Numbered from the stretch's first letter, positions 8,301 to 16,430 are shown. The stretch is 40,053 nucleotides of DNA from an uncultured Prevotellaceae bacterium (GCA_900316475.1 ONDA01000039.1:1-40053), one strand, 5' to 3'. The notes: generated by a model not told the origin, from the letters alone. Made by a program: numbers and translations.

Positions 8301-8611
8301 TAGGTCTCACCGAGCTGGAGCACAACCCCCTTGATGGTCTTCGGCTGATAGCCGACGTAGGAAGTCGTCACCTCGTAGGGACCACCCGTACGCATACCCT
8401 GGATAGAGAATCGACCACTGGCATTGGTGACTGCCGTGTAGCGTGTACCCGAGGGGGTATGAACAGCTACGACCGTTGCACCGATGACCTCCTCGCCCGT
8501 CTGCGAGTCGAAAGTCACCTTACCTGCCATGCTTGACGTCGTGATTTGCGCCATGACCGTTAACGAAAGCGTCAACAGCACGGACACCAGAAAGAGCAAT
8601 CTTTTCTGCAT
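5312..8611 (-). CDS. TonB-dependent outer membrane receptor, Oar-like
   Basis: 1099 residues with a signal peptide ending at MAQ (about residue 22). Residues about 27-112 form a carboxypeptidase-regulatory-like beta-sandwich (GKVTFDSQTGEEVIGATV, SGRFSIQGMRTGGPYEV). The plug follows at about 118-250 (ITSAQITAMPTVSRAITD, TVDGANFNNDFG, SLEAIEEVQVVISPFDVRQ). The rest is a large beta-barrel ending in WYASVGIKYIFN, with a C-terminal strand as expected for outer membrane insertion. GGGVNAITKSGTN is a hallmark of the Oar group. There is no SusD gene next to it; the partner is a BACON/OB lipoprotein. Family knowledge: TonB-dependent uptake or surface receptor driven by the proton-motive force. Substrate cannot be told from sequence. 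Confidence 0.9.
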   Translation of the reverse strand: MQKRLLFLVSVLLTLSLTVMAQITTSSMAGKVTFDSQTGEEVIGATVVAVHTPSGTRYTAVTNASGRFSIQGMRTGGPYEVTTSYVGYQPKTIKGVVLQLGETYNLSVWISENANELGEIVISGKASKFTAEKTGASTNITSAQITAMPTVSRAITDVTRLSPYGGNGMTFAGRDGRTANFTVDGANFNNDFGLSEKLPGGGNPISLEAIEEVQVVISPFDVRQTDFIGGGVNAITKSGTNTFKGSAYIYHQNENLRGDAVDREAITGARAKDSKTTYGFTLGGPILKDKLFLFVNGEMVKTPTVVNRWRASEDGTYNANDYLSRTTLADMAAVSQHVKDKYGYDTGSWTDFPADEDNYKLLARLDWNITDKHHLALRYNYTKNNIWNNTNGSSMDGGTRSAFNRLSQYSMAFANAMYSMENIVHSFSIDLNSRLTESLSNQFLATYSKKDDIRGTNSDEFPFIDILDGSGNTANYMALGYELFTWNNAVHNTVWNVKDDITYYMGAHKIMGGLSYEHQMADNQYMRNGTGYYRYLSMQDFLNGATPEVVCLTYGYDGEKEPAARVQYNKLGFYLQDDWNILDNLKLTYGLRLDALLFNNNDLMTNKAIYDIDYNGRHIDTGVWPSNALMASPRVGFTWDVFGDKSLKVRGGTGLFMGCLPLVFFTNMPTNSGMVQYQAQLNAKNGEKLGYSMEEFKGGLVTDGSGHATIDALYNKLTSMKDANGKNIFPTTVTPEDGTVPSSISAVDPDFKLPQVWKSSIAVDYQIPVSFPFTATAEFIYNKMVNDVCISDWSMMPAEGFARWNGADNRPIYPTTFRQGTKAFILENTSRGYNWQASLQLNAQPFEWLNLMAAYTHSAAKEVTSLPGSAAESAFTYIPTYQGPNNIMLHNSQNLTPDRFVASATLNDKSGNHYSLIYETYRGGYKYSYMLSNDMNGDGYSYDALYIPTDDQVANNQFRFASESDKQRFMEFVHNDDYLSDHQGDYAEGYSVYSPWVHRLDFGYKHDFKVEFGKTKHNLQLSLDVKNILNLFNSTWGVAKYMNPDLNEGRILKYERTDADGYPVFSTPKAVNGNTDTWVYNHAIGQCWYASVGIKYIFN

Positions 8612-8686
8612 AAATTTTTAATTGTTTGTTGATTAATAATATAAGACGCTGGCTCACGCCATTGTCTGTCATTTTGATTTCGGTTG

Positions 8687-8694
8687 CAAAATTA
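8687..8694 (-). promoter_or_regulatory. -7 promoter box for the receptor/lipoprotein operon
   Basis: Minus-strand TAATTTTG is a perfect TAnnTTTG and would give a leader of about 70 nt. A clear -33 TTTG at 19-21 bp was not found; the upstream sequence is a run of A. Confidence 0.55.
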
Positions 8695-8747
8695 ACTATT
8701 TTTTTTTAGATAGTATTAATTTTCCTCAAATATTTTATAGAAAAACA

Positions 8748-9962
8748 CTATGCGTCCTCGTATTCAAAATCTTCAAGGTCGTCGACGTCCTCAATATCGT
8801 CGGCATCAACGAACTCAATGTCCTCATCCTCGCCCTCTTCCGCCATTTCGGCAGCAAACCGGCTCATATCCTTGTCGCGGTGGGCAATGGACTCCGACGT
8901 GGTGATGGCAGCCAGTTTGTTGCTGTCGGCATTCATCTCCGCCCACAGCACATCTTTCAGCTCGTCGAGGCCGAAGCCGGTGACGGCAGAGATAAAGACG
9001 ACAGGAAGAGGAGACCCACCCCCGACCCCTCCCTGTGAGGGAGGAGAGTCATTACCTTGCAAGCCCAACTCTTCCCTTAACATCTCTATCAGTTCCTCGT
9101 CTAACAGGTCGCACTTCGTCACGGCCAGCACGCGGGGTTTGTCGAGCAGTTCGGGATTGAAGCGTCGCAGTTCGTCGAGCAGGATTTCGTATTCGCGCTT
9201 GATGTCGTCGGTATCGCCAGGCACCATGAACAGCAGCAGCGAGTTGCGCTCAATATGTCGCAGGAAGCGCAGGCCAAGGCCCTTGCCCTCTGCCGCGCCT
9301 TCGATGATGCCGGGAATGTCGGCCATGACAAACGACTTACCGTCGCGGTAGCCAACGATGCCCAATGAAGGCTCCATCGTGGTGAAGGGGTAGTTGGCTA
9401 TCTTCGGCTTGGCGTTGCTCAGTGCCGACACCAGCGTCGACTTGCCGGCGTTGGGGAAACCCACCAGACCGACGTCGGCCAGCAACTTCAGCTCGAGGAT
9501 GACGGTCATCTCCTGCATCGGCTCGCCGGGCTGGGCATAGCGCGGTGCCTGATTTGTGGCCGTACGGAACTGGAAGTTACCCAGTCCGCCGCGACCGCCC
9601 TTCAGCAGCAGCACCTCCTGTCCGTCGTAGGTGACGTCGCAGACGTATTTGCCCGTCTCGGCGTTGTAGACCACCGTTCCGCAAGGCACGTCGATATAGA
9701 TATCTTTGCCGTCGGTGCCGTGACACTTGTCGCGGCCGCCGTTACCGCCGTGCTCTGCAAAGATGTGGCGCTCATATTTCAGGTGAAGGAGTGTCCAGTA
9801 GTTATGATTACCGCGCAGGTAGATACTGCCACCCTTGCCGCCGTCGCCACCGTCGGGTCCGCCGTTGGGGTTGTACTTCACGTGCTTGAGGTGCATAGAC
9901 CCCTTGCCGCCCTTGCCCGAGCGGCACAGAATCTTGACGTAGTCTACGAAATTACTCTCCAT
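8748..9962 (-). CDS. obgE: Obg-family GTPase with an in-frame repeat insertion
   Basis: 404 residues from the ATG at 9962; a GTG three codons earlier lies in repeat-like sequence and is less likely. The Gly-rich Obg fold comes first ([22 protein letters not shown]), then the G domain: G1 GFPNAGKST, switch TTMEPSLG, G3 DIPGII, G4 TKCDLL, G5 ISAVTGFG. The C-terminal tail is strongly acidic ([14 protein letters not shown]). Family knowledge: a conserved GTPase acting in 50S ribosome assembly and growth control. It is the last gene of hpt-adk-obg. Oddity: between G4 and G5, residues encoded by about 9006-9055 ([16 protein letters not shown]) come from a dispersed G-rich repeat not expected in the family; the frame stays open, so the protein is probably still functional. 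Confidence 0.93.
   Translation of the reverse strand: MESNFVDYVKILCRSGKGGKGSMHLKHVKYNPNGGPDGGDGGKGGSIYLRGNHNYWTLLHLKYERHIFAEHGGNGGRDKCHGTDGKDIYIDVPCGTVVYNAETGKYVCDVTYDGQEVLLLKGGRGGLGNFQFRTATNQAPRYAQPGEPMQEMTVILELKLLADVGLVGFPNAGKSTLVSALSNAKPKIANYPFTTMEPSLGIVGYRDGKSFVMADIPGIIEGAAEGKGLGLRFLRHIERNSLLLFMVPGDTDDIKREYEILLDELRRFNPELLDKPRVLAVTKCDLLDEELIEMLREELGLQGNDSPPSQGGVGGGSPLPVVFISAVTGFGLDELKDVLWAEMNADSNKLAAITTSESIAHRDKDMSRFAAEMAEEGEDEDIEFVDADDIEDVDDLEDFEYEDA
9012..9050 (-). repeat. Dispersed G-rich palindromic repeat inside obg
   Basis: Read on the minus strand it runs GACTCTCCTCCCT, 3 nt, then AGGGAGGGG-TC-GGGGG-T-GGG. The same order of blocks occurs at 29478-29511 and, in the C-rich/G-rich core, at 27301-27331. 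The four G-tracts (9015-9033) fit the G-quadruplex rule of four runs of three or more G with short loops. Confidence 0.75.
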
Positions 9963-9976
9963 AAAGCCCACTCAAG

Positions 9977-9991
9977 CCCTCCGAAGGGAGG
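9977..9991. repeat. Short CCCTCC/GGGAGG palindrome in the adk-obg gap
   Basis: CCCTCC-GAA-GGGAGG lies between the adk stop and the obg start (39-bp gap). It resembles the core of the other dispersed C/G-rich palindromes but lacks their G-rich tail. Confidence 0.5.
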
Positions 9992-10001
9992 GATGTTAAT
10001 A

Positions 10002-10574
10002 TCAGATTTTGTCGATTACTTCACAAATGTCACTGAAGATGCGGTCGAGTTCGCCCAGTCCGTTGATGTGATAGTGGACGCCCTCCTGCTTGTACCACTC
10101 GATGAGCGGCTGTGTCTGTGAATGGTAGACGACGAGGCGCTTCTTGATGGTCTCTTCATTGTCGTCGGCACGTCCGCTCTGCTGACCACGCAGCAGGAGG
10201 CGCTTCATCAGCTCGTCCTCGGGGACGTCCAGCTCCAGCATGGCAGCCACCTTGTCGCCGCGCTCGCCGAGCATCTGCTTCAAGGCCTCAGCCTGCGGGA
10301 TGGTGCGTGGGAAACCGTCGAAAATAACACCTTTGTGCTCACGGCCGAAGGCGTCGTACACCGAGGCCAGGATGCTGACCATCAGGTCGTCGGGTATCAG
10401 CTGTCCGTTGTCAATAAACTTCTGTGCCGTCTTGCCCAATTCTGTTCCTTTTTTAATCTCGGCGCGCAGAACGTCGCCAGTTGAAATGTGGTTAAGGCCA
10501 TACTTCTCAATGAGCTTGTCGCTCTGGGTGCCCTTTCCTGAACCAGGAGCACCGAAAATCACAATATTCTTCAT
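10002..10574 (-). CDS. adk: Adenylate kinase (short, non-zinc LID)
   Basis: 190 residues. P-loop GAPGSGKGTQ at residues 8-17, STGDVLR, DGFPRT and a short LID around RGQQSGRADDNEET identify the short form of adenylate kinase without the zinc finger. Reaction: ATP + AMP to 2 ADP in the cytoplasm. The start codon shares its A with the hpt stop (TAATG), so translation is probably coupled, and both genes serve purine nucleotide balance. obg follows after 39 bp. Length and motifs are normal. Confidence 0.97.
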   Translation of the reverse strand: MKNIVIFGAPGSGKGTQSDKLIEKYGLNHISTGDVLRAEIKKGTELGKTAQKFIDNGQLIPDDLMVSILASVYDAFGREHKGVIFDGFPRTIPQAEALKQMLGERGDKVAAMLELDVPEDELMKRLLLRGQQSGRADDNEETIKKRLVVYHSQTQPLIEWYKQEGVHYHINGLGELDRIFSDICEVIDKI

Positions 10575-11110
10575 TACTTTACTAATGTGTATAAGTCTTT
10601 TAGTCCGCGTCCTTGCTGGTCGTAGTCCAGTCCATAACCCAAGATGAAATCATTGGGTATAGAGAAGGCCACATAGTCCAAAGTCAGGTTTTCCTTCAGT
10701 CTCTCAGGCTTGAAGAAGAGCGTACACACCTTGACGGAAGCAGGATTTCGCGTACCAATCTGCTCTATCATCCGCTTCATCGTCAGACCGCTCTCCACGA
10801 TGTCCTCGACGATGACGACGGTGCGGCCGGCCAGGTCTTCGTTGATGCCGATAATCTCTTTAATAGCGCCCGTCGATGTGGTACCCTGATAGGAGGCCAG
10901 TTTCACGAACGAGATTTCGCAGGGAATGGTCATCTCGCGCATCAAGTCGGCAGCGAAGATAAACGCGCCGTTCAGCACGGCGAGGAATAGCGGGTTCTTC
11001 CCTTCCAAGTCACGGCTCATCTGCTGGGCCAATTCACGCACCCGAGCCTTGATGTCAGCCTCGGTCATTGACGTCTCAAACGTCTTGTCCTTGATAGTCA
11101 CTCTGCTCAT
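10574..11110 (-). CDS. hpt: Hypoxanthine phosphoribosyltransferase
   Basis: 178 residues from the ATG at 11110 (MSRVTIKDKTFETSMTEADI). The frame is open further upstream but that sequence does not look coding and contains the promoter. The PRPP-binding loop VVIVEDIVESGLTM and the flexible-loop region are intact, and FILGYGLDYDQQGRGL near the end is typical of hypoxanthine-guanine phosphoribosyltransferases. Role: salvage of hypoxanthine (and perhaps guanine) to IMP/GMP with PRPP. First gene of hpt-adk-obg, with a one-base overlap with adk. A perfect -7 box lies 20 bp upstream. Confidence 0.95.
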   Translation of the reverse strand: MSRVTIKDKTFETSMTEADIKARVRELAQQMSRDLEGKNPLFLAVLNGAFIFAADLMREMTIPCEISFVKLASYQGTTSTGAIKEIIGINEDLAGRTVVIVEDIVESGLTMKRMIEQIGTRNPASVKVCTLFFKPERLKENLTLDYVAFSIPNDFILGYGLDYDQQGRGLKDLYTLVK

Positions 11111-11129
11111 AGATTCCTGAATTTGCGTG

Positions 11130-11137
11130 CAAAGATA
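11130..11137 (-). promoter_or_regulatory. -7 promoter box for hpt-adk-obg
   Basis: Minus-strand TATCTTTG is a perfect TAnnTTTG. The transcription start would fall about 12-15 nt before the hpt ATG. No good -33 element at the standard distance. Confidence 0.6.
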
Positions 11138-11188
11138 CTGCTTTTTTTCGAGCAATGCTAAGAATTCGACAAAAAAACAACAAAAGTT

Positions 11189-11219
11189 TTTGTCTTCTGC
11201 TGAATTTGTAGTAACTTTG
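11189..11219 (+). promoter_or_regulatory. Promoter of nnr
   Basis: TTTG at 11189-11192, 19 bp, then TAACTTTG at 11212-11219: both elements perfect. The box ends only 8 bp before the nnr ATG at 11228, so the mRNA is expected to be leaderless or nearly so. Confidence 0.75.
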
Positions 11220-11227
11220 CGCGCAGT

Positions 11228-12751
11228 ATGAAGATTTTTACGAGTGCCCAGATACACGAGCTGGACAATTACACCATCGAGCACGAGCCGGTCAAGTCGA
11301 TAGACCTGATGGAGCGCGCAGCAAAGGTTTTGACGCGGGCTATCACCCACCGATGGCCACAGACGGTGCCTGTCATCACGTTTGCCGGACCAGGGAACAA
11401 CGGCGGCGACGCGCTGGCTGTCAGCAGGATGCTGACAGAACAGGGCTATCAAGTGCATACCTTCCTGTTCAACATCAACGGGCATCTGTCGGCAGACTGT
11501 GCCGAGAACAAGCGGCGGCTTCTTGACAACAAAAAGAGCAAAAACTCGTTCGTAGAAGTGACGCAGGAGTTCGACCCGCCACAGTTGGGAAAGGGAATAC
11601 TCGTTATCGACGGTCTGTTTGGTTCAGGGCTGAACAAGCCGCTAAACGGAGGCTTTGCCTCTTTGGTGAAATATATCAATGCCTCAGCAGCTGAGGTCGT
11701 GAGTATCGATATGCCTTCGGGACTGATGACCGAAGACAATACCTACAATGTCCGCACCAACATCATCCATGCCGACTTGACACTGACGCTCGGCCACAAG
11801 AAGCTGTCCATGCTCTTCCCCGAGAACCAGCAGTTCGTCGGCGATTTAGAGGTGCTTGACATCAACCTGAGTCGCGAGGGCATCGACAAGATAGAAGCCC
11901 ACTACACCTTGATAGAGGAGGACGACGTCAGACGGCTGATGCTGTCCCGTTCGCCGTTTGCCCACAAAGGTAACATGGGACATGCGCTGATTATTGCCGG
12001 CAGCTACGGTATGGCCGGTGCCGCCATATTGGCAACGGAAGCCTGCCTGCGGTCGGGTGCCGGCAAAGTTTATTGTCACACTCCCCGCAAGAATGTTCCT
12101 ATCTTACAGTCTACCGTGCCAGAAGCCGTATTACAGATAGACCACGAGGAGACCACCTTCTCGGAGGCTGTCGATACAGAGGAGTTCCAGGCTGTCGGCA
12201 TTGGTCCCGGCTTAGGAACCGGCGAGCAGACAGCCGTTGCCATTATCGCTCAGATACGCCGCACGCAATGTCCGTTAGTGTGCGACGCCGATGCCATCAA
12301 CATCATTGCCAATCACCGGGCGTGGATGCAACAGCTGCCCAAGGACATCATACTGACCCCCCACCCCAAGGAGTTCGACCGCCTTGAAGGCCGCTCGGCA
12401 GACAGTTTCGAGCAGTTGTCAAAGGCGCGCGACCTGTCGCAACGTATCAGTGCCTATCTCATTCTGAAAGGACACTACTCTGCACTGTGCTGCCCCGACG
12501 GACATATCGTGTTCAACACCACAGGCAACGCCGGTATGGCTACCGCCGGCAGCGGCGATGTGCTGACGGGCATACTGACAGGACTGCTGGCAAGGGGTTA
12601 CAGTCATCGCGACGCCTGTATTGTGGGTATGTACCTGCACGGACTGGCCGGCGACCTTGCCGTCCAGGAGTTAGGCGAAGAGAGTCTGATAGCACGCGAC
12701 ATCATACGCTATCTCCCAAAGGCTTTCCTGAAGCTGAAAAAAAGAAAATGA
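11228..12751 (+). CDS. nnr: Bifunctional NAD(P)H-hydrate epimerase / dehydratase
   Basis: 507 residues, two enzymes fused as in many bacteria. The N-terminal epimerase (about 1-215) shows FAGPGNNGGDALAVSRML, VIDGLFGSGL and SIDMPSGL. The C-terminal ADP- or ATP-dependent dehydratase of ribokinase-like fold (about 225-500) shows KGNMGHALIIAGSYGMAGA, GIGPGLGT, CDADAIN, LTPHPKEFDRL and NAGMATAGSGDVLTGILTG. Role: repair of NADHX/NADPHX, the damaged hydrated forms of NAD(P)H. It is transcribed away from hpt. The next gene starts 22 bp after its stop and is probably in the same transcript. Confidence 0.96.
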   Translation: MKIFTSAQIHELDNYTIEHEPVKSIDLMERAAKVLTRAITHRWPQTVPVITFAGPGNNGGDALAVSRMLTEQGYQVHTFLFNINGHLSADCAENKRRLLDNKKSKNSFVEVTQEFDPPQLGKGILVIDGLFGSGLNKPLNGGFASLVKYINASAAEVVSIDMPSGLMTEDNTYNVRTNIIHADLTLTLGHKKLSMLFPENQQFVGDLEVLDINLSREGIDKIEAHYTLIEEDDVRRLMLSRSPFAHKGNMGHALIIAGSYGMAGAAILATEACLRSGAGKVYCHTPRKNVPILQSTVPEAVLQIDHEETTFSEAVDTEEFQAVGIGPGLGTGEQTAVAIIAQIRRTQCPLVCDADAINIIANHRAWMQQLPKDIILTPHPKEFDRLEGRSADSFEQLSKARDLSQRISAYLILKGHYSALCCPDGHIVFNTTGNAGMATAGSGDVLTGILTGLLARGYSHRDACIVGMYLHGLAGDLAVQELGEESLIARDIIRYLPKAFLKLKKRK

Positions 12752-12772
12752 AAATTGAAGATTACGAGAAAT

Positions 12773-13885
12773 ATGACAAAGTTTTTTAATAGCAAATGGA
12801 TGCTGAGAGTGAGTGTTGCAGCTGTCTGCCTGCAATTATCAATCTTCAATCATCAGTCTTCGACATGCCAAGCCCAGACCCAGACGGGCATCTACATACC
12901 TGGTGCCAGCCAAGAAGGCGCTGTCTACTTCCTGCCGAAGACAGCCGTCCGCGTTACCATACTTACAGAGAAGGCCGTCTACACGCCTGGCGACTTTGCA
13001 CTTTACGCCGAACGATACCTGCGCCTGAAAGGTGTCAGCTCCGAGCCTTCGACCACCAACCGCATCTTGTCTATCTCACAGACGGCCATTGGCGTGCGCG
13101 ATACGGCAAAGGCATACAACGTGAAGTTCAACAACAAGACGTCGGCTATCAACGTGGCGTTGGCAGATGACGGTGTCATTCTGGCCCTCAACGCAAAGCC
13201 CACACCGCAGGACATCCCCGCCCCCTTCAAACCGGCTCCCAAACCTGCTGTCGTCAATCCGCGACAGTTTATGAACGAGGAAATCTTAGCTGCCGGCAGT
13301 ACGGCCAAGATGGCGCAGCTCACAGCGCAGGAAATCTACGACATCCGCGACAGTCGCAGCCAGCTTATCAAGGGTCAGGCCGACTTCATGCCGAAGGACG
13401 GTGAGCAGATGAAAATGATGCTGAACCAGATGGACCGCCAGGACCAGGCGCTGACAAGCCTCTTCGTCGGCACGACGGTACGCGACACGACGGAACATGT
13501 CTTCATCATCGTCCCCGACGGTAACCTGAACAGAACTTTGTTCCGCTTCTCAAAGCGCTTCGGACTGGTCGACGCTGACGACCTGAGTGGTGCACCTTAC
13601 ATCATCAACGTGAAGAACCAGACCCAGCTGCCAGCCACCGACGCCGAACAAGCTGCCAAGAAGAAAAAGGCTGAGAACGGCTTCTACTACAATGTGCCGG
13701 GGAAGATGCAGGTAGCCATCTTCAATGGCAACGAACTCGTCAGCGAGGAAGACTTCCCCGCTGCGCAGTTCGGCAACGTCGAACTGCTGAGCGGCGATCT
13801 CTTCAACAAGCACTTTGGCACTCGCCTCTGGCTCAACCCCGTCACCGGCGGCATTGACAAGCTGGAGGCCGAACAGCCCAAATAG
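12773..13885 (+). CDS. DUF4831 family protein
   Basis: 370 residues from the ATG at 12773; a TTG six codons earlier is less likely. An N-terminal hydrophobic stretch (MLRVSVAAVCLQLSIF) looks like a signal peptide or anchor. The body matches my memory of DUF4831, a family limited to Bacteroidetes: YIPGASQEGAVYFLPKTAV, YTPGDFALYAERYL, RDTAKAYNVKF, DIRDSRSQLIKGQADFMPKD and HVFIIVPDGNLNRTLFRFS. Function unknown. It follows nnr by 22 bp and its 3' end is 5 bp from the convergent TolC gene, leaving no room for a separate terminator. Confidence 0.8.
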   Translation: MTKFFNSKWMLRVSVAAVCLQLSIFNHQSSTCQAQTQTGIYIPGASQEGAVYFLPKTAVRVTILTEKAVYTPGDFALYAERYLRLKGVSSEPSTTNRILSISQTAIGVRDTAKAYNVKFNNKTSAINVALADDGVILALNAKPTPQDIPAPFKPAPKPAVVNPRQFMNEEILAAGSTAKMAQLTAQEIYDIRDSRSQLIKGQADFMPKDGEQMKMMLNQMDRQDQALTSLFVGTTVRDTTEHVFIIVPDGNLNRTLFRFSKRFGLVDADDLSGAPYIINVKNQTQLPATDAEQAAKKKKAENGFYYNVPGKMQVAIFNGNELVSEEDFPAAQFGNVELLSGDLFNKHFGTRLWLNPVTGGIDKLEAEQPK

Positions 13886-13890
13886 ACCTC

Positions 13891-15225
13891 TCAGAACGAC
13901 AGCTCGCGTCCCTGGTAGAACTGGATGAGCGCACGCTGATAGAGCAGCTCATACAGAGCCTGCACGCGGTCGGACTCTGCTTTCAGATAGACATTCTTTG
14001 CCTCGTTGAACTCTGTGATGTTAGCCTTGCCGTTTTCGTACTTGGCCAGCATCAGCGTGAAGGCATCGTTGCTGCTACGTACCGTCTCCTCGGAACTGCG
14101 CTCCTTCTGTCGGGCGTTCAGGGTGTTGTAGTACACCTGCTGAATCTCCTTGTAAAGCGTCTTCTTCGTATTGTCGAGGGCCAGCAGCTGGTTCTCCTGC
14201 TCGATACGTGCATTGCGCACGCTGTTGCGCGTCTGGAAGCGGTTGAAGATAGGGATGTTGAGACTCAAGCCAATATACTGCGAGAAGTTGTTCTTCAGCT
14301 GCGTGCCGAAGGGGTCGGAGTCGAACTTGCTGGTCGTATAGTAGTTACTGCCAAGACCGCCGCTGAAACTCAGGGTAGGCATATAGCCGGCCTGCGCAAT
14401 CTTGATGCTGTGGTCGGTGGCACGAAGACGCAGCTGCTGGGCAATGACCTCGGGCTTCATCCCGAGCGCATCGGCATAGATGACGTCCGGCGAGGGGATG
14501 TCCGACAGGTTGGAAATAGCCGACGTTTCCGGCTGCACCACGGCAAAGCCATCGGGCGTAGGCAGCTCCAGGAGCTGGGTCAGCGTCAGCACGGCGAGTC
14601 GCTGGTTGTTGTCGGCCTGAACGGCGGTGAAGCGGCTGTTGGCCAACGTGGCCTGCTGTTGCGAGAGTTGGGCCCCGCTCGCCTTACCATTGTCCACGAA
14701 AGCCTGCAGGCGGACGACCTGCATCGAGTCGATGACCACCTGACGGTGGGCCACGTTGGCAATCTCCATGTTGTAGAGAATCTGGACGTAGGCCTGAGCC
14801 ACCTGCATACGGACATCGTTCTTGGCTTTCTCCAAGTCAGCGGTAGCAGCCTCAAGGTTCAGCTGGTTCAGCTTAATCTGGTTGGGAATCTGGAAGCCCG
14901 TGAACAGCGGCACGCTGGTTCCTAAGGAGAACGACGTCGATGAGGTATTCGTATTCGTGTAGGTATTGTCAGCGGTAAGACCGCGGCCGAACGAGAAGTT
15001 CTGGCTGACGGAGCCGCTAAGGTCGGGCAGACGCCTGTTTCTGGCCGTCGAGAGCTGCAGCTCCTGCTGGCGGCACTGGTTCTGCCGCTGCTTGATGGCA
15101 ATGTTATGGGTCACAGCATAGTCGCAGCACTCGCGGAGCGTCCACTGCTTAGGCTGAGCCATCGTGGGCTGTGTGAGCTGCGATAATATCGCAGCTAACA
15201 GGACAATCATAGAAACTTTCTTCAT
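13891..15225 (-). CDS. TolC-family outer membrane efflux channel
   Basis: 444 residues with a signal peptide (MKKVSMIVLLAAILSQL, cut near MAQ). The mature part starts WTLRECCDYAVTHNIAIKQR, the standard opening of Bacteroidetes TolC proteins, and shows the two internal repeats of long helices and beta strands (LGTSVPLFTGFQIPNQIKLN; LSLNIPIFNRFQTRNSVRNA). Role: the outer membrane duct of a tripartite pump working with the HlyD adaptor 3 bp upstream and the two MacB-type permeases. Last gene of the eight-gene operon. Substrate unknown. Confidence 0.92.
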   Translation of the reverse strand: MKKVSMIVLLAAILSQLTQPTMAQPKQWTLRECCDYAVTHNIAIKQRQNQCRQQELQLSTARNRRLPDLSGSVSQNFSFGRGLTADNTYTNTNTSSTSFSLGTSVPLFTGFQIPNQIKLNQLNLEAATADLEKAKNDVRMQVAQAYVQILYNMEIANVAHRQVVIDSMQVVRLQAFVDNGKASGAQLSQQQATLANSRFTAVQADNNQRLAVLTLTQLLELPTPDGFAVVQPETSAISNLSDIPSPDVIYADALGMKPEVIAQQLRLRATDHSIKIAQAGYMPTLSFSGGLGSNYYTTSKFDSDPFGTQLKNNFSQYIGLSLNIPIFNRFQTRNSVRNARIEQENQLLALDNTKKTLYKEIQQVYYNTLNARQKERSSEETVRSSNDAFTLMLAKYENGKANITEFNEAKNVYLKAESDRVQALYELLYQRALIQFYQGRELSF

Positions 15226-15228
15226 GGC

Positions 15229-16344
15229 TTACTCGTCTTTAGAGTCGTCGGTAATGATTTCAGGGCCGCGCACCTTGTCCTTAGCGGTCAGGCCCTTCTT
15301 GATTTCAATATTCACGCCGTCGGAGAGACCGGTAGTGACGGCCGTGCGCTCGTAGGTCTTCTCCTTGCCCTCACCCTTGACAATATAGACAAAGGTGGAG
15401 TCGCCGCTGAACTCAATGGCACTCTCGGGAATGGTGAGCACGCCGTCGGCCTTTGACAGCACAATCTCGGCATTGGCACTATAGCCAGAACGAATCTTGC
15501 CTCCCTCGGAGAGCCGGACGGCAGCCTTAATCTCGAACTGGTTGGCACCGTTGCTCTCGACGGCCTTCGGAGAGATATACTCCAGGGCGGCGTCGAACAT
15601 CAAGTCCTGCAGCGCACCGATGGTAATCTTCATGGGCATCGAGTTCACCAACTGTCCCACCTCGGTCTCATCGATATTTCCACGGAAGATGAGGTCGTTC
15701 ATATTGGCAACGGTGGCAATCGTCGTACCATCATTGAAGGTGTTGGCAAGAATAACGGAGTTACCCACCTTCACAGGAATGTCGAGAATGACACCGCTGA
15801 TGGTCGAGCGAATCAGCGTCGAGCTGGCCTTAGCGTTCGACTTCGACACGCCATCGCGGACAACCTGCAGCGCGTCCTCGGCAGCGAGTTTCTCGTGCTT
15901 GGCCTGCTGAAGCGCCATCTTGCTCTTGTCGTACTCGTCGGCAGAGACAAGCTGCTGGTTGAAGAGGTTCTCCACACGCTGGAAATCGGTCTGTGCCTGC
16001 TTCAGGTTGATGTCTGCCAGGCGCACACGCATCTCAGCAGAACTCAGCTGCCCCATGTCGGGAATCACTTTGACCTTGGCTATCACGTCGCCAGCGTTAA
16101 CATAATCGCCAGGTTGCTTGTAGAGTTCGGAGATGATACCAGAGATCTGCGGCTTGACGTTGACCTCGTTGCGAGGCTCAATCTTACCGGTGATGATGGT
16201 CGTCTTCTGGATGCTGTCGAGTTTCGGGGTGAACTCGTTGTAGACGACCTCCTTGGGTTGGCTCTTCTGCCACAGGAACACGAAGGTTCCGATGAAAATC
16301 AGCGCGATAATAGCGGCGATAATCAGTTTGCTGTACTTTTTCAT
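15229..16344 (-). CDS. HlyD/MacA-type periplasmic adaptor
   Basis: 371 residues. One N-terminal membrane anchor (IIAAIIALIFIGTFVFLWQK), then the lipoyl-like half-motif EVNVKPQISGIISELYKQPG, a helical hairpin (about 100-165) and the second lipoyl half (STLIRSTISGVILDIPVKVG), followed by beta-barrel and membrane-proximal domains. This is the order of MacA-like membrane fusion proteins. It would link the inner membrane permeases to the TolC channel encoded 3 bp downstream. The 86-bp gap to the permease gene upstream carries A/T-rich repeats. Confidence 0.92.
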   Translation of the reverse strand: MKKYSKLIIAAIIALIFIGTFVFLWQKSQPKEVVYNEFTPKLDSIQKTTIITGKIEPRNEVNVKPQISGIISELYKQPGDYVNAGDVIAKVKVIPDMGQLSSAEMRVRLADINLKQAQTDFQRVENLFNQQLVSADEYDKSKMALQQAKHEKLAAEDALQVVRDGVSKSNAKASSTLIRSTISGVILDIPVKVGNSVILANTFNDGTTIATVANMNDLIFRGNIDETEVGQLVNSMPMKITIGALQDLMFDAALEYISPKAVESNGANQFEIKAAVRLSEGGKIRSGYSANAEIVLSKADGVLTIPESAIEFSGDSTFVYIVKGEGKEKTYERTAVTTGLSDGVNIEIKKGLTAKDKVRGPEIITDDSKDE

Positions 16345-16360
16345 TGTATGTTGTTTTTTT

Positions 16361-16430
16361 TCGTTTAATCGTCTATTCGTTTAACCGACAACGTTAAAAC
16401 GTTTAATCGTTAAAACGTTTTATCGATAAA
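16361..16430. repeat. A/T-rich repeats of the TTCGTTTAA type
   Basis: The gap between permease and adaptor is filled with variants of TTCGTTTAATCG and AACGTTAAAACG, partly self-complementary (AACGTTAAAACGTTTAATCG, then TTAAAACGTTTTATCG). Similar TTCGTTTAATTCG blocks occur at 20918-20979, 22071-22203 and 28104-28172. Confidence 0.5.
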
